From the NCBI RefSeq assembly GCF_004563925.1, contig NZ_SPNJ01000003.1:186001-250000 (forward strand): 64,000 nt of DNA. The letters are read 5' to 3'. A program made the translations under genes and the position numbers. Below, one piece after another: positions 1 to 9,112 of the stretch (position 1 is the stretch's first letter; every line of letters starts with the position of its first letter). The notes below the pieces were generated by a model that saw nothing but the letters and a program-made list of their open reading frames with translations, did not search any database and was not told where the DNA came from. The DNA comes from Herbaspirillum sp. 3R11 (GTDB lineage Bacteria > Pseudomonadota > Gammaproteobacteria > Burkholderiales > Burkholderiaceae_D).

Positions 1-711
1 GAAATTCTGCTGTGCGCTGGCGGCCTTGCGGATGTTTTCCAGCAGGCTGTTGATCGCGCCGATCACCGGCGACAGCTCTTCGGCGGTCTCCTTGAATTCG
101 ATCGGCGTGAGATTGTCGTGATTGCGCTGGTCCAGGTTCTGACGCAATTCACGCAGCGGGCTCAAGCCCTTGTTGACCGCGATCATCACGATCGCGATCG
201 AGAAGAACGTCAGCGCACCGTCCAGCAGCAGCAGCGAAATCAGGATTACGTAGTGGGTCTGGTTGCGCTTGCGGAAGGTCTCGGCGATGCCGATGTAGAT
301 CGGCGTGCGTTCGATGCTGACATACAGTGCAGCGATGCGCACCTGCTCGCCGTTCATCACACCGTCATAGGTGACCGGTTCGTTGGGCTCGGCGACCTGG
401 TTGACCGAGGGGAAATTGTGATCGCCGGCGAGGGTCTCGCCGTTGGAGTCGCGCACCACGAAATACATGGTGTCGAAATGGTCCGAGCGCAGCATCTGTT
501 CGGCCTGCTTGGTCAGCTCCAGCGAGGTCTTGCCGCGTACGCGCTTGATCTGCGAAGTCAGCGCCCATGCGGCATCGGTGATGCTCTGGTCGAACGCGTC
601 CTGCGCCGGCAGCCATGCCAGCCAGTAGGTCAGGCCGGCGCCGATCAGGTTGACCGCAAGCAGCGGCGCGATCAGCCATTTGAGGAGATTGATTTTGATG
701 CTGGGGCGCAT
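1..711 (-). CDS. Sensor histidine kinase, TctE-like, N-terminal part (cut by window edge)
   Basis: Inner-membrane sensor kinase, of which the first 237 residues are visible. The rest, including the phosphoacceptor His and ATPase domain, lies beyond base 1. The start is the ATG at 709-711 (MRPSIKINLL). One membrane helix lies at about residues 8-30 and a second at about 155-175 (LISLLLLDGALTFFSIA). Between them is a periplasmic sensor region of TctE N-terminal type. After the second helix comes a linker (LSPLRELRQNL) leading towards the dimerisation domain. It follows the response regulator at 775-1443 on the same strand after 63 bases, so the two form a regulator-kinase operon. The signal sensed cannot be read from the sequence. 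Confidence 0.85.
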   Translation of the reverse strand, partial: MRPSIKINLLKWLIAPLLAVNLIGAGLTYWLAWLPAQDAFDQSITDAAWALTSQIKRVRGKTSLELTKQAEQMLRSDHFDTMYFVVRDSNGETLAGDHNFPSVNQVAEPNEPVTYDGVMNGEQVRIAALYVSIERTPIYIGIAETFRKRNQTHYVILISLLLLDGALTFFSIAIVMIAVNKGLSPLRELRQNLDQRNHDNLTPIEFKETAEELSPVIGAINSLLENIRKAASAQQNF

Positions 712-774
712 GACGATCTCAGGCCCTCAGCCGGCGCGGCGGAAAAAAGACGGGCCGACTTGTCGCCGCATTCC

Positions 775-1443
775 TCAGGCTTCGCTCTTTTCCAGCATGT
801 AGCCGAAGCCGCGAATGGTGCGGATGGCGACGCCCGAGCCGGCGGTCTTGGTGCGGATGCGCGAGACGTAGACTTCCACCGCGTTGAGTGTGACGTCTTC
901 GCCCCACGGCAACACGGCGTCGATGATCTGCTGCTTGGACACCACGCGCGAGGCTTGCTGCATGAGGTATTCCAGCACAGTCCATTCGCGCACCGAGAAA
1001 TCGACTTTCTTGCCGTCGATGGTGGCGCGCTTGGAGGAGGTATCGAGCGACAGGCCGCCGATGGTCAGTTGCGTCGGCTGCGGACTGCTGCGGCGGATCA
1101 ATGCCTTGATGCGCGCCACCAGCTCCGGCGTCGCGAACGGCTTGACGAGGTAATCGTCGGCGCCCAGCTCAAGGCCGTGCACGCGATCGGGAATGGTGTC
1201 GCGCGCCGTCAGCAACAGCACCGGCATGTTGCTGCCGCGTGCGCGCAGGCGACGCACCACTTCAAAACCGTCGAGGCCGGGCAAGCCGATGTCGAGCACC
1301 AGCACGGTCGCGGTGTAACGCTGCAGCAGCGCGTCGGCGTCGGTGCCGTTGTTGACCGTGTTGACACTCAGACCATGCGACTTGAGCATGCGCGACAAAC
1401 CGTCGGCCAGCACCAGATCGTCTTCCACCAGCAGAACGTTCAT
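775..1443 (-). CDS. OmpR/PhoB-family response regulator
   Basis: DNA-binding response regulator of 222 residues. The receiver domain occupies about residues 1-115: acidic pocket E7/D8/D9, phosphoacceptor D51 (VLVLDIGLPG) and conserved K101 (LVKPF). A winged-helix output domain covers about 125-220, with the characteristic ending RTIRGFGYMLEK. I chose MNVLLVEDD as the start. An open frame continues upstream to 1506, but that extension has no family counterpart. The partner kinase is the gene immediately downstream. Upstream, the 345-base gap to the siderophore receptor is shared by the two divergent units, but nothing directly shows that this regulator controls the receptor. Confidence 0.9.
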   Translation of the reverse strand: MNVLLVEDDLVLADGLSRMLKSHGLSVNTVNNGTDADALLQRYTATVLVLDIGLPGLDGFEVVRRLRARGSNMPVLLLTARDTIPDRVHGLELGADDYLVKPFATPELVARIKALIRRSSPQPTQLTIGGLSLDTSSKRATIDGKKVDFSVREWTVLEYLMQQASRVVSKQQIIDAVLPWGEDVTLNAVEVYVSRIRTKTAGSGVAIRTIRGFGYMLEKSEA

Positions 1444-1675
1444 ATATCGGGACCAGATTAGTAAAGCAAGTTGTGTCAGGAGAAATATACGTGCCTCGGG
1501 AGGCATGCCGAATCTCGTATTTTCCGGACATGAAGATCGTATTGTAGCCCCGGCAACACCGCTACAAAGGCACTTTGAGCCGCTTCATCGTTTTATTTTA
1601 GCCACAGTCAGCATAATGTCAGCAAGTCGTCAGCACATCGACAGCACACCGCTTTAGTCTAGCGCACAAGCAATT

Positions 1676-1700
1676 GGAATGAGAATCGCAATCAATTATT
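1676..1700. promoter_or_regulatory. Probable Fur box upstream of the siderophore receptor
   Basis: The AT-rich stretch GAATGAGAATCGCAATCAAT (from 1677) resembles the repeated GAGAAT/AATGAGAAT units of proteobacterial Fur boxes. It lies about 90 bases before a TonB-dependent receptor, the expected place for iron repression. The rest of the 1444-1788 gap shows no further gene. Confidence 0.6.
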
Positions 1701-1788
1701 TCCATCTGCATCCAGCCAGCCAGACGGCCCTTCCGCCCTCATCGCCAGCCGACCTTCATGTGACTAAACCAGACAGAAAAACGCCCAA

Positions 1789-4023
1789 ATGAACCGTCTT
1801 ACGCCGATCGCCGCTGCACTTGTCGCCGTGTTTGCCGCGCCAGTTGCCGTGCATGCGCAACAAACTTCCGCCCCCGCTTCTTCTACTGCGCCTTCCTCCT
1901 CGCTCAAGGAAGTCGTCGTTGAAGGCAAGCGCGATGATTTCAACACTGCGACGACCGCGTTGACCAAACTCCCCGCTGATCTGCACGACGTGCCGCAATC
2001 GGTGGTGGTGGTCAATAAGGCCCTGCTGCAGTCGCAAGGAGCGACCTCGCTGTCAGATGCGCTTCGTAACGTCGCCGGCATCACGCTGGGCGGCGCAGAA
2101 GGTGGTCAGATCGGCAACAACATCAACCTGAACGGCTTCTCGGCGCGCACCGATATTTACCTGGACGGCTTCCGCGACCGCGGCCAGTACTTCCGCGACA
2201 CCTTCGCGATGGAAGAGATCGAAGTCCTGATGGGACCATCATCCATGCTGTTCGGCCGCGGTTCAACCGGCGGCATCATCAACCAGGTCACCAAGAAGGC
2301 CAACCTGAAGCAATCGACCGAGGTCTCCGCTTCCGTGACCACCAACGGTCTGGTGCGCACTACCGCCGACTACAATCACCCGCTGTCGGAGACATCCGCT
2401 GTACGCGTTTCCGTGATGGCGCAAGACGGCGCCGCGACCACGCGCAACCAGAGCAATGTGCAGGACTTCGGTCTGGCCGCTTCCTACGTGACCGGCATCG
2501 GCACCGCAACGGAAATCACCCTGTCGACGCTGATCCAGCACAACCACGATCAACCCGACTACGGCCTGCCGGCGCTGAACGGCCGTCCGGTCGGCGTCGA
2601 CCGCGACACCGCTTACGGCCTCAACACCGACCGCACCGATCAGGACGTGGTCTCGCTGAACGCCGGCATCAAGCATAAGATCACGCCGGACGTGACGCTG
2701 CGCAACCAGACGCAATTCAACTACGTGCGCACCAACGCCGTCGAAACTGCACCGCAAGGCATCGGCACCGTCGGCGCCGGCGGCTATACGGCATTGACCG
2801 GCGGTGTCAGCGCCCTGCCGCTGTCGAGCCTGTTCGTGCAAGCACAGAGCCACGACCGCACGATTCGCGATTACTCGATCTTCAACCAGACCGAGCTGTC
2901 GGGCAAAGGCACTTTCCTGGGCTTCAAGCACGATGCGCTGGTCGGTCTGGAAGTGGGTCACGATGGCTACGACGTGCAAAACTACTATCGCAACGGTAGT
3001 TGTAATGGTGTCGCGTTGACCGGTGCAGCGACTCCGACTTCGGGTTTCGCCGACTGTATTCCTCTGGTCAATCCAACCTATAGCGCAGCGGGCACTGGCG
3101 TAACCAGTTCGATCGGCAACCATCAGGGCGGCAGCTCCAACACCATCGCGACCTATGTCGGCGATACGCTGGAACTGACCCCGCAAGTCAAGCTGGTCGG
3201 CGGCTTGCGTTATGACAAGTTTGTCGCGCAGATCAGCAACTCGATCAACTCCAGCAACATGCCGGCAGTAGCCAAGAACACTGCGCTGGCCTACGCCAAT
3301 CAAAGCGTCAATTTCCTGAGCGTACGCGCCGGCGCCATCTGGCAACCGACCGCAGCGCAGTCTTACTATGTGTCCTACGGCACCTCGTTCAATCCTTCGC
3401 TGGAACAACTGACCGGCACCGTCGGCCAGACCAACCTCGATCCGGAAAAGAACAAGTCGTATGAACTGGGCGGCAAATGGGATTGGGCGGAAAACCTGTC
3501 GCTCAATGCCGCCGTGTTCCAGATCGACAAGCAAAATGCGCGCAGCCTGATTTCGACCGGCGTGTACGCATTGTCGGGCGATGTGCGCGTCAAGGGCGCG
3601 CGTGCCGGGGCAACAGGCCGCATCAACAAGCAATGGCAGGTCGCGGCAGGCTATACCTATCTGGATGCGCAGGTCCTGAGCGGCGCTGCGGGAGACACCG
3701 CGGTCGGCAAGATCCCGACCAACACCCCAAAGCACACGCTGACCACCTGGACAACGTATGACATCGTGTCGCACTGGCAAGTCGGCGGCGGCGCGACGTA
3801 CATGTCGCAACGCTACGCCAATCCGACCAATACGGTGCAGGTCGGCGGTTACGTACGCTGGGATACGACCCTGGCTTATATCCAAAAAGACTACGACATT
3901 CGTCTGAACATCCTCAACCTGACGAACAAAATGTATTACGATGCGCTGATCCAATCCGACGGCGGACGCTCGGTGCCCGGCACCGGTCGCACCGGCATGA
4001 TCTCGGTCAACTATCGTATGTAA
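1789..4023 (+). CDS. fiu: TonB-dependent catecholate siderophore receptor (Fiu-like)
   Basis: Outer-membrane receptor of 744 residues that would import ferric catecholate siderophores or their breakdown products using TonB energy. It has a signal peptide at residues 1-23 (cleavage after VHA), then a plug domain at about 45-170 (DLHDVPQSVVVV, GFSARTDIYLDGFRDRGQY, MGPSSMLFGRGSTGGIINQV) and a 22-strand type barrel to the end. The YLDGFRDRGQY stretch and the partnership with a PKHD hydroxylase 25 bases downstream match the Fiu/PiuA subfamily. The last residue is Met (ISVNYRM) rather than the usual aromatic residue of outer-membrane barrels, a small oddity. A Fur-like site lies upstream. The exact substrate is inferred. 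Confidence 0.88.
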   Translation: MNRLTPIAAALVAVFAAPVAVHAQQTSAPASSTAPSSSLKEVVVEGKRDDFNTATTALTKLPADLHDVPQSVVVVNKALLQSQGATSLSDALRNVAGITLGGAEGGQIGNNINLNGFSARTDIYLDGFRDRGQYFRDTFAMEEIEVLMGPSSMLFGRGSTGGIINQVTKKANLKQSTEVSASVTTNGLVRTTADYNHPLSETSAVRVSVMAQDGAATTRNQSNVQDFGLAASYVTGIGTATEITLSTLIQHNHDQPDYGLPALNGRPVGVDRDTAYGLNTDRTDQDVVSLNAGIKHKITPDVTLRNQTQFNYVRTNAVETAPQGIGTVGAGGYTALTGGVSALPLSSLFVQAQSHDRTIRDYSIFNQTELSGKGTFLGFKHDALVGLEVGHDGYDVQNYYRNGSCNGVALTGAATPTSGFADCIPLVNPTYSAAGTGVTSSIGNHQGGSSNTIATYVGDTLELTPQVKLVGGLRYDKFVAQISNSINSSNMPAVAKNTALAYANQSVNFLSVRAGAIWQPTAAQSYYVSYGTSFNPSLEQLTGTVGQTNLDPEKNKSYELGGKWDWAENLSLNAAVFQIDKQNARSLISTGVYALSGDVRVKGARAGATGRINKQWQVAAGYTYLDAQVLSGAAGDTAVGKIPTNTPKHTLTTWTTYDIVSHWQVGGGATYMSQRYANPTNTVQVGGYVRWDTTLAYIQKDYDIRLNILNLTNKMYYDALIQSDGGRSVPGTGRTGMISVNYRM

Positions 4024-4048
4024 TCTGAAGTAGGAAAGAAATTCACCC

Positions 4049-4735
4049 ATGCTGATCGCCATTCCCAAGCTGCTCGACGCGCAACAACTCAACGCCGTGC
4101 GTCAGATCTTGGAACAGGCCGGTCCGGCATGGGTGGATGGTCGTGCGACCGCCGGCTATCAAGGTGCGCCGGTCAAGTACAACCAGCAGATCGATGAGCG
4201 TTCGGAAGTCGCTGCGCAATGCCAGCACATCATCCTGTCGGCGTTGGAACGCAACCCGCGCTTCATCAGCGCCGCCTTGCCGAATACGGTCTACCCGCCG
4301 ATGTTCAATCGTTACAGCGAAGGCATGACCTTCGGTGCACATGTGGACGGCAGCGTGCGCATCGATCCGCATACCGGTCGCAAACTGCGCACCGATATTT
4401 CCGCCACCTTATTCCTGTCCGATCCGTCGACTTACGACGGCGGCGAATTGCAGATCCACGATACCTACGGCGTGCATACCGCCAAGCTGGAAGCCGGCGA
4501 CCTGCTGGTCTACCCTGCCACCAGCCTGCATCAGGTGACGCCGGTGACGCGCGGCGTGCGCACCGCGTGTTTCTTCTGGGTGCAAAGCCTGGTGCGCGAC
4601 GACGGCCAGCGCAGCATGCTGTTCGACATGGACAACGCCATTCAAAAGCTCAACCAGACCGGCGCCGATGAAACTGCACGGCGCACTTTGGTAGGCTGTT
4701 ATCACAACATTCTTCGTCAGTGGACGGACACCTGA
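4049..4735 (+). CDS. piuC: PKHD-type Fe(II)/2-oxoglutarate hydroxylase (PiuC/YbiX family)
   Basis: Cytosolic non-haem iron dioxygenase of 228 residues, the usual family length. The metal ligands are visible as H98-x-D100 (FGAHVDGSV) and H161 (SLHQVTPVTRG), and R171 is placed to bind 2-oxoglutarate. The start ATG follows an AGGAAAG ribosome-binding site. It lies 25 bases after the Fiu-like receptor and surely shares its transcript. This pairing recurs widely in iron-regulated loci (ybiX-fiu, piuC-piuA). The physiological substrate of PiuC proteins is not settled; a role in siderophore handling is inferred from context. It ends 21 bases from the stop of the convergent efflux gene. Confidence 0.9.
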   Translation: MLIAIPKLLDAQQLNAVRQILEQAGPAWVDGRATAGYQGAPVKYNQQIDERSEVAAQCQHIILSALERNPRFISAALPNTVYPPMFNRYSEGMTFGAHVDGSVRIDPHTGRKLRTDISATLFLSDPSTYDGGELQIHDTYGVHTAKLEAGDLLVYPATSLHQVTPVTRGVRTACFFWVQSLVRDDGQRSMLFDMDNAIQKLNQTGADETARRTLVGCYHNILRQWTDT

Positions 4736-4756
4736 TCTGATGGCGGTGCCTGAAGT

Positions 4757-6124
4757 TCAATTGAAGTAACGCGCATCCATCCGGCGAAACACCAGCGCAG
4801 ACAACAAAGTCACCACGCCGACGCAGACGAAGGTCAGCGTAAAGCTCCAGTCCCTCGCCCACGCCACACCGTCGAGCCCGCTCAGCATCGAGCCGGCAAT
4901 CGTCACGCCCAGACCCAGCGCCAGCATCTGCACCATCGAGAACAGGCTGTTGCCGCTGCCGGCGTCCTTGCTATTGAGTCCCTTGAGCGTAACGCTGTTC
5001 ATCGCCGCGAACTGCATCGAGTTGCACACGCCGAAGACCGCCAGTTGCACGATGCCGATCCAGATCGGCCAGGCCGGTGTAATCAACGCGAATGACACGA
5101 TCGCCGCGCCGACCATGACCGTGTTCACCAGCAGGAAATTCTCATAGCCGTAGCGACGCACCAGCGGCGCGATCCACGGCTTGGCGATAGTGCCTGCAAC
5201 CGCCGCAGGCAGCAGCACCAGCCCGGCATGCAAGGGCGAGAAGCCGAGCTTGACCTGCAACAGCAGCGGCAACAGGAACGGCACCGCCGACGAGCCGATG
5301 CGGCAGATCAGGTTGCCGATCAGGCCGACGCTGAAATTGGGTTCATTGAACAGCCCAAGCCGGAACAGCGGCTGTTCGTCGCGCCGCGCGTGGACCACAT
5401 ACCACCACACCGTCAGCACTGAAATCCCCAACAAGCCTGCGCTCCACCACCCGCGATGCTCGTCCATCGGCACATCCAGCGCCAGCGAAAACGTCACCAT
5501 GCAGGTCGACAGCAGCGCGCAGCCGAGCATGTCGAAACGCGGCGGCGAAACGATTTCTTCAGCCGGCAGGAAGCGATGCACGGCAAACATGCCGACCACG
5601 CCGACCGGTACGTTGATCAGGAAAATCCAGTGCCAGCCGATGGTCTGCGACAACCAGCCGCCCGTCACCGGGCCCACTACCGGCCCGAGCTGCCCGGCAA
5701 TCGAAATGAAGGCCAGCGCCGAAATGTACTGCGCCCCCGGCACGCTGCGCAGCACGGCAAGACGGCCGATCGGCAGCAGCATGGAACCGCCCACGCCCTG
5801 CACCACGCGCGCCAATAACAGTTGCGACAGTGAATGCGCATTGGCGCACAGCAGCGAGCCGAGCACGAAGATGAGAATTGCAAGGAAGTAGACGCGGCGT
5901 GTGCCGAAACGGTCAGCCAGCCAACCGGATGCCGGCGTCAGCGACGCCATTGCCAGCGTATAAGACACCACCACCGGGTGCATCGCCAGCACCGGTTCGC
6001 CGAGACTGGCCGCCATGGAAGGCAAGGCGGTGTTGACGATGGTGGTGTCCAGCGTCTGCATGAAAAAGCCCGATGCGACGATCCACAACAGGGCTTTTTG
6101 AGAACGGGAAGAGTTAAGGGACAT
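4757..6124 (-). CDS. mdtD: MFS efflux transporter, MdtD-like (DHA2 type)
   Basis: Inner-membrane drug/proton antiporter of 455 residues with about 13-14 hydrophobic helices. The first helix carries the DHA2 signature LDTTIVNTALPSMA. The cytoplasmic loop GWLADRFGTRR is the MFS motif A, and GPVVGPVTGGWL is the antiporter motif C. The sequence FFMQTLDTTIVNTALPSM closely follows E. coli MdtD. It stands alone here, without the mdtABC/RND genes it accompanies in E. coli. Recent work links MdtD-type proteins to export of citrate or iron-chelating metabolites. Its position beside an iron-uptake pair is suggestive, but substrate assignment is inference. Confidence 0.85.
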   Translation of the reverse strand: MSLNSSRSQKALLWIVASGFFMQTLDTTIVNTALPSMAASLGEPVLAMHPVVVSYTLAMASLTPASGWLADRFGTRRVYFLAILIFVLGSLLCANAHSLSQLLLARVVQGVGGSMLLPIGRLAVLRSVPGAQYISALAFISIAGQLGPVVGPVTGGWLSQTIGWHWIFLINVPVGVVGMFAVHRFLPAEEIVSPPRFDMLGCALLSTCMVTFSLALDVPMDEHRGWWSAGLLGISVLTVWWYVVHARRDEQPLFRLGLFNEPNFSVGLIGNLICRIGSSAVPFLLPLLLQVKLGFSPLHAGLVLLPAAVAGTIAKPWIAPLVRRYGYENFLLVNTVMVGAAIVSFALITPAWPIWIGIVQLAVFGVCNSMQFAAMNSVTLKGLNSKDAGSGNSLFSMVQMLALGLGVTIAGSMLSGLDGVAWARDWSFTLTFVCVGVVTLLSALVFRRMDARYFN

Positions 6125-6164
6125 GGAAGAAGATTCTATCGTCCCTTGGGAGCCGGCAACAAGA

Positions 6165-7019
6165 TCAGAATGCCGCCGGACGCCATTTCAGCAAGCGCTT
6201 CTCCAGCGATGTCAGCAGGTAATCCGCCAGCAAGGCCACCACCGCCAGCACGATCATCGCCGCAAACACGCCGCTGGCGTTGAACGCGCCCTGGGCTGTG
6301 GAGATCAGCAAGCCGATACCCTGCTTGGAACCGAGGAACTCGCCCACCACGGCGCCGACCAGCGCGAAGCCGAAGCTCACATGCAAGCTCGCCAGGATCC
6401 AGCTCAGCGCCGAGGGAATCACCACCGCCATCGTCACCTGGCGACGCGAGGCGCCGAGGATCTGCGCATTGGCGATCATGTAGCGGTCGGCTTCACGCAC
6501 GCCCTGGAAGGCGTTGCCGAACACCACGAAGAACACCATCACCACCGCCAGCGCCACCTTGGACGCCATGCCCAGGCCCAGCGCGATGACGAAGATGGAG
6601 CCCAGCACCACGCGTGGAATCGAGTTGGCGATCTGAATGTACAGGCTGAACACGTCCGACATCAGCTTGTTGCGGCCGAGCGCGATGCCGGCAATGATGC
6701 CCGCGACGGAACCGATCAGGAAGCCCAGCACGGTTTCCTCCAGCGTGACCATGACCTGCACCCACAGCGGGCCTTGCGAGGTGCCTTCCATGATCCAGTC
6801 ATAGATCTGGATCACGATCAGCGACGGCTGCGAAAAGAAGAAAGGATCGATCCATTGCATCGTGGCGGACAATTCCCAGCCGCCGAGGATGATGACCAGA
6901 ATCGCCAGGCGCAGTGAAATCACCAGCCAGTAGCGTTGTTTGATCTTGCGTTGCGCTTCGCGTTCGACTTCGGCGATCGCTTCCGGACTCATGGCGCGGC
7001 TTGTATTTACTTGTGTCAT
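6165..7019 (-). CDS. ABC transporter permease, SsuC/TauC/NrtB family
   Basis: Inner-membrane permease of 284 residues, with about six helices, for a nitrate/sulfonate/taurine-type importer. The binding-protein-dependent transport loop is seen in the last third (the EAA-like region around EADRYMIANAQILGASRRQ). I chose the ATG at 7017-7019 because AGGTGAG lies just upstream. A GTG nine bases earlier (7028) is an alternative. Together with the ATPase at 7083 and the two binding proteins at 8066 and 9113 it forms one minus-strand operon, last in order. Only one permease gene is present, so the membrane channel should be a homodimer. Confidence 0.88.
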   Translation of the reverse strand: MTQVNTSRAMSPEAIAEVEREAQRKIKQRYWLVISLRLAILVIILGGWELSATMQWIDPFFFSQPSLIVIQIYDWIMEGTSQGPLWVQVMVTLEETVLGFLIGSVAGIIAGIALGRNKLMSDVFSLYIQIANSIPRVVLGSIFVIALGLGMASKVALAVVMVFFVVFGNAFQGVREADRYMIANAQILGASRRQVTMAVVIPSALSWILASLHVSFGFALVGAVVGEFLGSKQGIGLLISTAQGAFNASGVFAAMIVLAVVALLADYLLTSLEKRLLKWRPAAF

Positions 7020-7082
7020 GTTGCTCACCTGTCTTGTCGTTGGTGTGGTGTAAAGAGCAGAAACTGTTTCTGTAAAAAACGT

Positions 7083-7904
7083 CTATTTGATTTGGACTTC
7101 TTCACGCAGATCCGACCAGATTTTTCTGGAGATATCGATGAAGCGCTGCTCATAGCGCACTTCTTCCATCACGCGCGGACGCGGCAGATCGATCTGGTAA
7201 GTGCTCTTCAAGGTCGCCGGACGCGCGGTCAGCACATACACCTTGTCGGCCAGCGCGATCGCTTCTTCCAGGTCATGGGTGACGAACACGACGGAGCCGG
7301 AATGGGCCGACCACAATTGCAGCAGCTCGTCCTGCATCAGTGTGCGGGTCTGCATGTCGAGCGCGCTGAACGGCTCGTCCATCAGCAGGATTTCCGGGCT
7401 GTTGATGAAGGTCTGCGCCAGCGCCACGCGCTTGCGCATGCCGCCTGACAATTGATGCGGATAGTGGTCGCCGAACTTGTCGAGGCCGACGCGGCGGATC
7501 CATTCGTTGGCCAGTTCATAGGCCTGGTCCTTCGGCTTGCCGCGGAACAGCGGGCCGGCGGCGACGTTGTCGCGCACGCTGCGCCACGGGAACACGGCGT
7601 CGTTTTGGAACACGAAACCGATGCGCGGGTCGATGCCGTTGACCGGCTCGCCCATCACGCGCACTTCGCCGATGGTCGGTTTCAGCAGGCCGGTGATCAG
7701 GCTCAGCGTGGTCGACTTGCCGCAGCCGGTAGGGCCGACCACGGCGACGAATTCACCGCGCGCGACGCTCATGGAAAAATCGCGCAAGGCGACGGTGACA
7801 TTGCCGTCGGCGGTGATGAAGCGGCATGACACGTTGTCCAGCTCGATGGCCGGCGTGTCGAGCTTGTTGGCCGGTTTTGCAGAAGCGGTGGCGGTTTGAT
7901 TCAT
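7083..7904 (-). CDS. ABC transporter ATP-binding protein, SsuB/TauB/NrtD family
   Basis: Cytosolic ATPase of 273 residues. Walker A is GPTGCGKSTT, the Q-loop is GFVFQNDAVFPW, the ABC signature is LSGGMRKRVALAQ, Walker B is ILLMDEPFSALD, and the switch His lies in FVTHDLEEA. The family imports nitrate, taurine, aliphatic sulfonates or thiamine-precursor pyrimidines. It lies 63 bases upstream of the permease and 161 bases downstream of the first binding protein. The substrate cannot be decided from this subunit. Confidence 0.92.
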   Translation of the reverse strand: MNQTATASAKPANKLDTPAIELDNVSCRFITADGNVTVALRDFSMSVARGEFVAVVGPTGCGKSTTLSLITGLLKPTIGEVRVMGEPVNGIDPRIGFVFQNDAVFPWRSVRDNVAAGPLFRGKPKDQAYELANEWIRRVGLDKFGDHYPHQLSGGMRKRVALAQTFINSPEILLMDEPFSALDMQTRTLMQDELLQLWSAHSGSVVFVTHDLEEAIALADKVYVLTARPATLKSTYQIDLPRPRVMEEVRYEQRFIDISRKIWSDLREEVQIK

Positions 7905-8065
7905 GGAGACTCTCTCGTCTGTTTTTTGGATTGCTGGCCGCGAAGCGTCCCGCCGAGGGCGTTCCGTAGAACGTCCACGTCAGGTGTTTGTATTCGCGCT
8001 TGGGTGAAACAGGCTCGCCCGGTTGATGCAAACGGGCGAGCCAGTGAACCGGTCTCGGTTGCTAC

Positions 8066-9079
8066 TTACTTGACCAGGTTCACAAACTCATTGGTGTAAG
8101 TCTTGGACAGATCGATGTGCTTGCCCTTGACGTTCGGATTGAAACCGGCCAGCACCGACAGCACGGTTTCAGGTCCGCCTACCGGCATCTTGCCGTCGGC
8201 CGAATACATCGGCAGCGAATTTTCCAGCGCCTGGATGTACAGCGGCTTGTTGTTGCCGTAGTAGTCCTTCGGCATCTTGTCGGCGATCTCGGCGGCGCTG
8301 TGAGTCTTGATGAACTTGAGCGTCTTCACAAAGGCGCGCGCCAACTTGGCGGCGTCATCCTTGTGGCCGTTCAGCCAGTTGCGTTGCACGTACAGGCTGG
8401 ATGCCGGATACAGGCCGCCGAGCGCCTTCACGGTGCCTTCCACCGAGCGCATGTCGACCAGCACCTTGGCTTCGCCGGTCTTGAGCATCTGCGACACGGT
8501 CGGTTCGGTAGTCATGCCGGCGTCGATGCGGCCCTGCTTCATGGCGGCGATGAAGGTGTTGTCGGCGCCGACCGGCAGCACCGAATACTCCTTGGAGCTG
8601 ATGTTGTAGCGCGACGCCAGGTACTGCGTCAGGAAGTTGGTCGACGAGCCGAGACCGGTCACGCCCAGTGTCTTGCCCTTGACGTCGCCCATGTTCTTGA
8701 TCGTGGCGGAAGCCTTGGTCGAGACCAGTTCCACTTCGCCCGGCACCTGGCCGAAGATCACGATGGCGGTGATTTCCTTGCCCTTGCTTTGCAGGTCGAT
8801 GGAGTGGTCGTAGAAACCAACCACTGCCTGCACCGCGCCGGCCAGCAATTCATTCTCGGCGTCGACGCCGGCCGGCTGCGATTGCAGCTCGACGTCCAGG
8901 CCTTCTTCCTTGAAGTAGCCCAGTTGCTCGGCCAGCTTGGCCGGCAGGTAAACCATCTTGGTGATGCCGCCGACCATGATGGTGATCTTGCCTGCGGCGG
9001 AAGCCGTACCCGGCAAAGCCATCATGGTGGCGCCGGCAACGGCCAGCGAAATCAGCGTACGACGGATATTCTTGTTCAT
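8066..9079 (-). CDS. Periplasmic substrate-binding protein, NMT1/SsuA-like (paralogue 1)
   Basis: Secreted binding protein of 337 residues with a signal peptide at about 1-28 (MALPGTASAA). The mature part begins with KITIMVGGITKMVYLPAKLA and has the NMT1/THI5-like fold (LGYFKEEGLDVEL, GVTGLGSS). It is a close paralogue of the next gene upstream: the two align end to end and share long blocks such as GVDAENELLAGAVQAVVG and IDLSKTYTNEFVN. The ligand is presumably a small anion or sulfonate-like molecule, but the sequence does not name it. The gene lies between its paralogue and the ATPase gene in the same operon. Confidence 0.88.
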   Translation of the reverse strand: MNKNIRRTLISLAVAGATMMALPGTASAAGKITIMVGGITKMVYLPAKLAEQLGYFKEEGLDVELQSQPAGVDAENELLAGAVQAVVGFYDHSIDLQSKGKEITAIVIFGQVPGEVELVSTKASATIKNMGDVKGKTLGVTGLGSSTNFLTQYLASRYNISSKEYSVLPVGADNTFIAAMKQGRIDAGMTTEPTVSQMLKTGEAKVLVDMRSVEGTVKALGGLYPASSLYVQRNWLNGHKDDAAKLARAFVKTLKFIKTHSAAEIADKMPKDYYGNNKPLYIQALENSLPMYSADGKMPVGGPETVLSVLAGFNPNVKGKHIDLSKTYTNEFVNLVK

Positions 9080-9112
9080 GGAGTCTCCTGAATGTTTGTA
9101 GTTGTGAAGTTC

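Noticed and set aside
118-1461. A 447-codon plus-strand ORF over the kinase and regulator genes.
   Set aside because: It runs antisense across two recognisable genes and has no domain of its own.
2263-4092. A 609-codon ORF antisense to the Fiu-like receptor.
   Set aside because: Its translation is low-complexity and rich in Arg, Gln, His and Val from reversed GC-rich codons. The other strand has a full TonB receptor with domain motifs.
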